Source: an uncultured Bacilli bacterium
GTDB taxonomy: Bacteria > Bacillota_I > Bacilli_A > RF39 > UBA660
Length of the DNA stretch: 20,533 nt
Assembly: GCA_947598455.1 (NCBI GenBank)
Contig: CANQFI010000016.1
Coordinates: 1 to 20,533, forward strand
Direction: 5' to 3'
A model generated the notes under the pieces. The model searched no databases. It had not been told where the DNA came from and saw nothing but the letters and a program-made list of their open reading frames with translations. Of the stretch, positions 15,861 to 20,533 are shown one piece after another. Numbering within the stretch: position 1 is the first letter of the stretch; every line of letters begins with the position of its first letter. A program made the position numbers and the translations under genes.

Positions 15861-17096
15861 TTATAAATCTTCATTTTTATAAATAAAATCAACTATATTA
15901 ACATTTTTTATCCCATCAATATTTTTTTGAAGAATTAAATCTAAAACAAATAAGTATCGAGGATATAAATCTTTAATTTCGTAAAAAGGTTTATATTCTC
16001 TGTTGGCTGTTTCAACATCATCTATATTTTTTGATATTTGAATATAAAAGTATTCATCTATTCCACGTCGTGCTATGAAATCACATTCTAAATTACCAAT
16101 TTTACCAACACTTAAACTATAATCTTTACTTTTTAAGTATGAATATAATGTATTTTCAAGTACTGGTCCATAATTTATTCTGTTATCGGTATTAAGCGCA
16201 AAATAAATACTCAAATCAGCTAAGTAATATTTTTTCTCACCATCTAATACTTTTTTTGATTTAATATCAAATAAATCGCATGGGTATAAAATTTTTGCAT
16301 TTTCTAAAACTTCGATATAGTTTTTTATTGTTCTTCTATCTACATTTATTTTCTGATCTTTTGTTAAATATTCATATATACTACCGATTGAAATTCTTGC
16401 TCCAAAATTATTTATAACAAATTTTTGAATTACTTCAAATAGTTCTGGATCTTTTATTTTTTTATGAGGTTTAATGTCTTTATCAAAAATTTGGTTGATG
16501 ACATTGTTAGTATATAATAATTTATCTTCATATCGATCGTATTTTAACGAACCTGGAAAGCCACCATTTCTTATGAATTCTTCAAATTCATTATATATAT
16601 TAGAGTTAATATCTTTGCCTAAGAATTTTTTCATATCAACATATTCATAGAAGTTAAGCGGTAACATTTCTACTTCAATATATCTACCAGTAAGTTTAGT
16701 AATTAGTTCACCTGATAATAAATATGAATTTGATCCGGTTAAAAAGATTGAATAATCTCCTTCTTCTCTATAGGCATTAACAATAGGTTCAAATCCTGTA
16801 ACGTTTTGAACTTCATCAATGAATAGATATTTAAAATCATTATTATTTTTAACAAGAGAATCAATAGTTTTTTCTAATTGCTCAGGTGTTTCAATACTTT
16901 TGTATCCTTTTTTATCTAGCTCAATATAAATTATATTTTTCTCTTCTATACCTTGCTCTTTTAATTCTTCAATTATACTTTTTAGTAAAAAAGATTTACC
17001 ACATCTACGTATTCCAGTAATAACTTTAATCATTGTATCATTATAAAATCCTCTTAATTTGTTTAGATAACTTTCCCTTTTATATATTTCTTCCAT
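15861..17096 (-). CDS. AAA_14 / DUF4143 family ATPase with PD-(D/E)XK-like C-terminus
   Basis: 411-residue P-loop ATPase of the large, often multicopy AAA_14-DUF4143 family, whose biological role is not settled. Walker A GIRRCGKS (28-35), Walker B YLFIDEVQ (90-97), sensor region FLTGSNSYLLSGE followed by LTGRYIEVEMLPLNFYEY, RNGGFPGS, then a winged-helix-like middle (IGSIYEYLTKDQKINVDRRTI). The C-terminal DUF4143 part contains NLECDFIAR...EYFYIQISKN, resembling a degenerate PD-(D/E)XK nuclease core with QIS in place of ExK. A 5'-extension to 17174 would run into the hairpin repeat; the ATG at 17094-17096 has AGGTGA at 4 nt and gives the family's usual N-terminus. It stands alone with its own promoter between two copies of a 47-nt repeat, which suggests a mobile or self-regulated cassette (inference). 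Confidence 0.9.
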   Translation of the reverse strand: MEEIYKRESYLNKLRGFYNDTMIKVITGIRRCGKSFLLKSIIEELKEQGIEEKNIIYIELDKKGYKSIETPEQLEKTIDSLVKNNNDFKYLFIDEVQNVTGFEPIVNAYREEGDYSIFLTGSNSYLLSGELITKLTGRYIEVEMLPLNFYEYVDMKKFLGKDINSNIYNEFEEFIRNGGFPGSLKYDRYEDKLLYTNNVINQIFDKDIKPHKKIKDPELFEVIQKFVINNFGARISIGSIYEYLTKDQKINVDRRTIKNYIEVLENAKILYPCDLFDIKSKKVLDGEKKYYLADLSIYFALNTDNRINYGPVLENTLYSYLKSKDYSLSVGKIGNLECDFIARRGIDEYFYIQISKNIDDVETANREYKPFYEIKDLYPRYLFVLDLILQKNIDGIKNVNIVDFIYKNEDL

Positions 17097-17112
17097 GGTA
17101 TCACCTATTAAA

Positions 17113-17141
17113 ATTATATGATGTTTTGTTAAAAAAAGCAA
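17113..17141 (-). promoter_or_regulatory. promoter of the ATPase gene, abutting the repeat
   Basis: Minus strand TTGCTT (17141-17136), 17-nt spacer, TATAAT (17118-17113), then the SD AGGTGA. The -35 overlaps the outer end of the palindromic repeat (arm 17140-17152), so a protein bound to the repeat would be well placed to control it. Confidence 0.55.
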
Positions 17142-17188
17142 GTTATCGACCACTTTTTGACTTTTTATATGCAAAATTGGTCGATAAC
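17142..17188. repeat. 47-nt palindrome-ended repeat, copy 2 (upstream of the ATPase)
   Basis: Same arms as copy 1 (17142-17152 and 17178-17188), here extended to 13 bp (17140-17190), around a 25-nt centre. Read on the minus strand it is followed by GC and seven T (17137-17131), so it can act as a terminator insulating the ATPase promoter. Start-to-start distance to copy 1 is 1358 nt. The only other feature inside that span is the ATPase promoter. Confidence 0.9.
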
Positions 17189-17210
17189 TTCCAATTTTGC
17201 ATATAAAAAG
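17161..17210. repeat. perfect 20-bp inverted repeat interlocked with repeat copy 2
   Basis: Arm 17161-17180 (CTTTTTATATGCAAAATTGG) and arm 17191-17210 are exact reverse complements, with a 10-nt spacer. The left arm is the centre plus the first bases of the right arm of repeat copy 2, so the two hairpins cannot form together. The right arm's end is also the U-run of the terminator at 17205-17226. Confidence 0.92.
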
Positions 17211-17226
17211 AAGAATTACTTCTTCT
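17205..17226 (-). terminator. intrinsic terminator of the broken zinc-ribbon gene
   Basis: Minus strand: stem AGAAGAA (17226-17220) / TTCTTCT (17215-17209), loop GTAA, then T to 17205. The loop contains the TAA stop (17216-17218) of the upstream disrupted gene. Confidence 0.7.
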
Positions 17227-17678
17227 CATTTCTAATTTCATATAATAATTTAAGCATGTAAGCTTTCCATTTTGGACTTATCTCTATCATTATTCCCCAA
17301 CCAATAAAAGATATCAAAATTATAATTCCTAGCAAGCCATTATATTCAAATTCTATTATACTAAAATACACTCCTAATAATATAATCATCTATTTGGTTA
17401 AAGTACCATATGTAATAAACCATTCGTATGTTTTAATCATATCGCCTTTTTTATTTATTGGAGTTGGTGAATAATAGTACTGATAATTATTACTTGCTTG
17501 TCCATTATTTATTGATACATTTTGTCCTTCTGATTTTATTGTATTCATTGAATTATTAGATTTTTTTTCGTATTTTTTTTATTTCTTCTTCGTCGTCAAA
17601 TGCATACCCGCAATGTGGACAATATGTATCTTTTTCTGTTACTTCATTGTTGCAATTGTTACAATAATATTTCTTCAT
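17216..17678 (-). pseudogene. disrupted zinc-ribbon / two-helix membrane protein gene
   Basis: Three consecutive minus-strand pieces make one protein-like sequence. (1) ATG at 17676-17678, SD GAGGT, gives MKKYYCNNCNNEVTEKD, with a C6-x2-C9...C20-x2-C23 zinc ribbon and an acidic/Lys tail; this frame stops after 40 codons. (2) Dropping one base in either of two A8 tracts (T on the plus strand, 17561-17568 or 17573-17580) joins it to a Ser/Asn-rich linker and IKTYEWFITYGTLTK. (3) That frame meets TAG just before an ATG at 17387-17389 and continues in frame as MIILLGVYFS..., a hydrophobic region (about two helices), ending in EIRNEKK-TAA inside a terminator. Zinc-ribbon plus membrane-helix proteins are common in this group. 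The gene has a promoter, SD and terminator but two lesions. Alternatives are slippage on A8 or sequence error. Confidence 0.72.
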
Positions 17679-17700
17679 ATTAACCTCACTTATCTATAAA

Positions 17701-17729
17701 AATATTCTACCCCGCTAACTTTTTGTCAA
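17701..17729 (-). promoter_or_regulatory. promoter of the zinc-ribbon gene
   Basis: Minus strand perfect TTGACA (17729-17724), 17-nt spacer, AATATT (17706-17701, 4 of 6). It is right after the pheT terminator and ahead of the GAGGT site, and survives although the gene it serves is broken. Confidence 0.55.
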
Positions 17730-17731
17730 CG

Positions 17732-17755
17732 AAAAAGAAGAGATTAACTCTTCTT
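17732..17755 (-). terminator. intrinsic terminator of pheST
   Basis: Minus strand: 8-bp stem AAGAAGAG (17755-17748) / CTCTTCTT (17742-17735), 5-nt loop, short T-run. The first bases of the stem are the pheT stop codon (17754-17756). Confidence 0.75.
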
Positions 17756-20123
17756 AGTTTCTTAATTTAGCATTCATTTTTGATTCTACTTCATTGATTA
17801 TCTTATTGAAGATTTCCATTACTTCATCATCTAATAAAGTCTTAGTATTATCTTTGAATGTTAATTTATAAGCGATTGATTTTTTACCTTCTTCAATGTT
17901 TTCATATAAATCAAAGACTTCAATAGTATCTAAAAGACGGCCACCAGCTTTTTTAATTACTGATTTAATATCTTCACTTAAAACATTGTTATCAACAACA
18001 AAAGCAACATCTTTAACTATTTCTGGATACTTAGAAGCTTCTTTATATTTGATAGGTTTAATTGTTTTATTATATAGGGCTGTTAGAGATAATTCAACTA
18101 CATATATTTCATCTTTTTTATAGTTTGGATGAACACGTCCTATAATACCTATTTCATCACGATCAACGAGTATTTTAGCAGCGATACCAGGATGAAGATC
18201 AGTTACATCATTAACGGCTTCAAATGTATATCTATTTTTAAATCCTAAGTAGTTAAGTAAGTTTTCGACAACACCTTTTAAGCAATAGAAATCACATTTT
18301 ATAATACTATGTTGCCATTCATTAGTTAAGTAATTACCTTTCATTAAAATAGCTATTTTAGTATCTTCATTATAATTTATATCATATGTTTTAGCTATTT
18401 CATATAACATAACATCTTTAACATGACGAGCCTTATTATAATCATAGACATTTAATAATGATGGTAATAATGTTTTACGAATTACTGATTTATCAATACT
18501 CATTGGATTTGGTAAAACGATATTTTCTTTGTTTTCATAGTTGAAATGGCTAGCCATATCTGGAGAAGTTAAAGTATAAGTTTTAGTTTCGTTAATACCT
18601 AAAGTTCTTAATCTTTTTGAAGTTTCTTTTCTTATTTTAACATCACCAACATAGACACCTTTTCTAGTAGGTACTAAAGGTAGTGTAGATACTAAGTTTT
18701 CATAACCATATAAACGACCAATTTCTTCAGCGATATCATTAACATTTGGATCAATATCTAGTCTTCTTCTTGGAATAGTAACAGTAAATGTATCTTTAGT
18801 TAATTTATATGGGAAACCTAAACGATTAAGTTCAGTTTCAACGTCAGTATCAGTTAATTCTAAACCTAGTAAAGTAGATACTTCTTTAGTTTTAAATTTA
18901 ACTACTTTTTCAGTTTTATCTACTTTATCATGAACTGCACGACCGCTTAAGACAGTAGCATTAGCATATTTTTCTAGTAAGTAACATGCACGATTTAAAG
19001 CAGCATCAGTATATTCATATGATAAGCCTTTACCATAACGGATAGAAGCTTCGCTTTTTAAATCTAGACGACTAGATGTGTATCTGATACTTACAGAATC
19101 AAAGATAGCACTTTCAATTAAGATATCTTTAGTAGTTTCATCAACATCAGTATTTTCACCACCCATAATACCGGCGATACATACTGGTTTTTTACCATCA
19201 GTTATAACAATATCAGTATCTTTTAAAATTCTTGTTTGACCATCTAAAGTAATTATTTCTTCGTTTTCTTTAGCATTACGAACTAAGATATTATCTCCTA
19301 GTTTGTCTTTATCAAAGAAGTGAAGAGGTTGACCATATTCTAACATGACGTAGTTAGAAATATCGACAACGTTATTTATTGGACGCATACCAGCAGCAAT
19401 AAGTCTTTTTTTCATGAAGTCAGGAGATTCTTTTATTTCAACGCCTTTAACCATTTTGGCTGTATAGTATGGGCATTTATCAGTATCAACTTTTAATTTA
19501 AGATGTTTATTAACATCATCAGTTATTTCTTTATAGTTACTTTCTGGTAATGTAACTGGTTTATTTAGGATACTAGCTATTTCATAAGCAAAACCAATAT
19601 GATAGTAGCAATCATTATTACGGTGTTTATGTACATCTAATTCATATAAGGTATCATCAGTACCTAAATAGATATTTGCATCAGTACCTGGTTCTAAATC
19701 AGTATCTAATACTTCAATACCTTTAGCATATGTTTCATCATTTTTTTCTTCTAAACCTAGTTCAAATAAGGCACATATCATACCATTTGATTCTTGACCA
19801 CGAATTTTACCAGCTTTGATTTCGTTATCACCAGGTAAGATACATCCAGGTAGAGCTACTAAGACTTTAATACCTTTTTTAACATTAGGAGCGCCACATA
19901 CGATTTGAACTGTCTTATCACCAACATCTACTAAACATAAATGTAAGTGATCACTATCTGGATGGTCTGTACATTCAAGGATTTGACCAATAACTAAGTT
20001 TTCAATACGACTATCAACAACTTTTTCAACATTAACACCAGCTTTAGTTATTTTAACAGCTAGTTCATGAAGATCTTCGTTTTTGATATCAACATAATCT
20101 TTAACCCAATTTAAACTTATCAT
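17754..20123 (-). CDS. pheT: phenylalanyl-tRNA synthetase beta subunit
   Basis: Beta chain of the alpha2-beta2 PheRS; it carries tRNA-binding and editing domains. 789 residues (B. subtilis about 804). Order: start MISLNWVKDYVDI; EMAP/OB tRNA-binding domain (about 39-150) with ILECTDHPDSDHLHLCLVDVG and VCGAPNV; B3/B4 editing region (about 205-375) with MLEYGQPLHFFD and GIMGGENTDV; B5 region (about 395-465); the pseudo-catalytic core with LPNPMSIDKSVIRKTLLPSLL; and the C-terminal ferredoxin-like anticodon domain (about 695-789) starting near KYPEIVKDVAFVVD. It begins 2 nt after the pheS stop with AAGGA upstream, so the two subunits are translationally coupled. It ends in a terminator that includes its stop codon. 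No anomalies seen. Confidence 0.98.
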   Translation of the reverse strand: MISLNWVKDYVDIKNEDLHELAVKITKAGVNVEKVVDSRIENLVIGQILECTDHPDSDHLHLCLVDVGDKTVQIVCGAPNVKKGIKVLVALPGCILPGDNEIKAGKIRGQESNGMICALFELGLEEKNDETYAKGIEVLDTDLEPGTDANIYLGTDDTLYELDVHKHRNNDCYYHIGFAYEIASILNKPVTLPESNYKEITDDVNKHLKLKVDTDKCPYYTAKMVKGVEIKESPDFMKKRLIAAGMRPINNVVDISNYVMLEYGQPLHFFDKDKLGDNILVRNAKENEEIITLDGQTRILKDTDIVITDGKKPVCIAGIMGGENTDVDETTKDILIESAIFDSVSIRYTSSRLDLKSEASIRYGKGLSYEYTDAALNRACYLLEKYANATVLSGRAVHDKVDKTEKVVKFKTKEVSTLLGLELTDTDVETELNRLGFPYKLTKDTFTVTIPRRRLDIDPNVNDIAEEIGRLYGYENLVSTLPLVPTRKGVYVGDVKIRKETSKRLRTLGINETKTYTLTSPDMASHFNYENKENIVLPNPMSIDKSVIRKTLLPSLLNVYDYNKARHVKDVMLYEIAKTYDINYNEDTKIAILMKGNYLTNEWQHSIIKCDFYCLKGVVENLLNYLGFKNRYTFEAVNDVTDLHPGIAAKILVDRDEIGIIGRVHPNYKKDEIYVVELSLTALYNKTIKPIKYKEASKYPEIVKDVAFVVDNNVLSEDIKSVIKKAGGRLLDTIEVFDLYENIEEGKKSIAYKLTFKDNTKTLLDDEVMEIFNKIINEVESKMNAKLRN

Positions 20124-20125
20124 TA

Positions 20126-20533
20126 TTACACATCCTTCCTATCAAATGTATCTGTTTCTCGTAAATCTGTTTGATAGAATGTTCTTATATCATTAATACC
20201 ATATTTAAGCATAGCAAGACGTTCAGCACCGAATCCGAAAGCAAAACCAGACCAAACAGCTGGATCATAACCACAGTTTCTTAAAACGTTTGGATGAACC
20301 ATACCAGCACCACTTACTGTAATCCAACCAGTATTTTTACATAATGAGCAACCTTTACCTTTGCAAACAAAGCAAGAAATATCAGTTTCAACTGATGGCT
20401 CAGTAAATTGATAGTAACTTGGTCTAAATCTTGTTTCACAATCTTCACCAAATAATTTTTTAGCAATAGCATCAAAAGTTCCTTTTAAGTCAGATAAACG
20501 AATATTTTTATCAACTAGTAAACCTTCGATTTG
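20126..20533 (-). CDS. pheS: phenylalanyl-tRNA synthetase alpha subunit, C-terminal part
   Basis: The window holds the last 135 residues; the 5' part, promoter and any leader lie beyond the right edge. Catalytic-subunit landmarks: [14 protein letters not shown] (motif 2 region), the Cys-rich [18 protein letters not shown] insertion found in many bacterial Phe[12 protein letters not shown], and motif 3 [18 protein letters not shown]. The tail after this is [18 protein letters not shown] and then TAA at 20126-20128. It is not listed as a long frame because it lacks a start inside the window. Forms an operon with pheT, 2 nt apart. Confidence 0.97.
   Translation of the reverse strand, partial: QIEGLLVDKNIRLSDLKGTFDAIAKKLFGEDCETRFRPSYYQFTEPSVETDISCFVCKGKGCSLCKNTGWITVSGAGMVHPNVLRNCGYDPAVWSGFAFGFGAERLAMLKYGINDIRTFYQTDLRETDTFDRKDV

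Noticed and set aside
17097..17174. 26-residue N-terminal extension of the ATPase
   Set aside because: It would be translated through the promoter and the hairpin repeat; the ATG at 17094-17096 has a proper SD and the usual family start.
15784..17190. CRISPR-like reading of the 47-nt repeats
   Set aside because: Only two copies, separated by a whole gene, with no spacers of regular length and no cas genes.
15784..17190. IS200/IS605-type insertion sequence because hairpins flank the gene
   Set aside because: The enclosed gene is an AAA_14-DUF4143 ATPase with no HUH or catalytic tyrosine motif, and no TnpB is present; at most an analogous arrangement.
17896..18123. Plus-strand frame of 75 codons
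   Set aside because: Antisense shadow of the conserved C-terminal domain of pheT.

Overview
The window is AT-rich bacterial chromosome and looks like a low-GC Bacillota, probably a Bacilli/Mollicutes-related gut lineage. The evidence is the A/T-biased codon use, AGGAG/AGGTG-type Shine-Dalgarno sites, FemAB peptidoglycan-bridge enzymes, a YugP-type zinc protease and a Firmicutes-type TypA. TGA acts as a stop (for example the ATGA overlap at 1864-1867), so this is not the Mycoplasma code. The lineage call is inference. There are no tRNA or rRNA genes, CRISPR arrays, integrases or recognisable transposases.

Layout: the 3' two thirds of uvrB (plus strand) converges at a two-way terminator with everything else, which is all on the minus strand. 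In minus-strand transcription order the units are: pheS (partial)-pheT; a broken zinc-ribbon/membrane gene; an AAA_14-DUF4143 ATPase bracketed by two copies of a 47-nt palindrome-ended repeat; typA; two paralogous genes of an unrecognised family, followed by lysS; a doubtful small membrane ORF; a DcuC/YfcC-like transporter; a stand-alone Clp N-domain protein; cysS-yugP; and an operon of a membrane-anchored CX6C-repeat protein, two FemAB-type aminoacyltransferases and a hypoxanthine-DNA glycosylase.

Most genes are housekeeping: translation (pheST, lysS, cysS, typA), DNA repair (uvrB, HDG) and cell wall (FemAB pair). The accessory and most interesting part is 15.78-17.73 kb. There an ATPase/PD-(D/E)XK-like cassette sits between two same-orientation copies of a hairpin repeat. 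The upstream copy is interlocked with a perfect 20-bp inverted repeat and a third terminator hairpin, next to a gene inactivated by a frameshift and a stop.

Several starts were moved inward from the longest open frame because a clear Shine-Dalgarno site and family alignment favour a later ATG (the second FemAB, cysS, lysS, typA, the ATPase, and the second gene of the unknown pair). Intrinsic terminators are very compact here and often contain or abut the stop codon.
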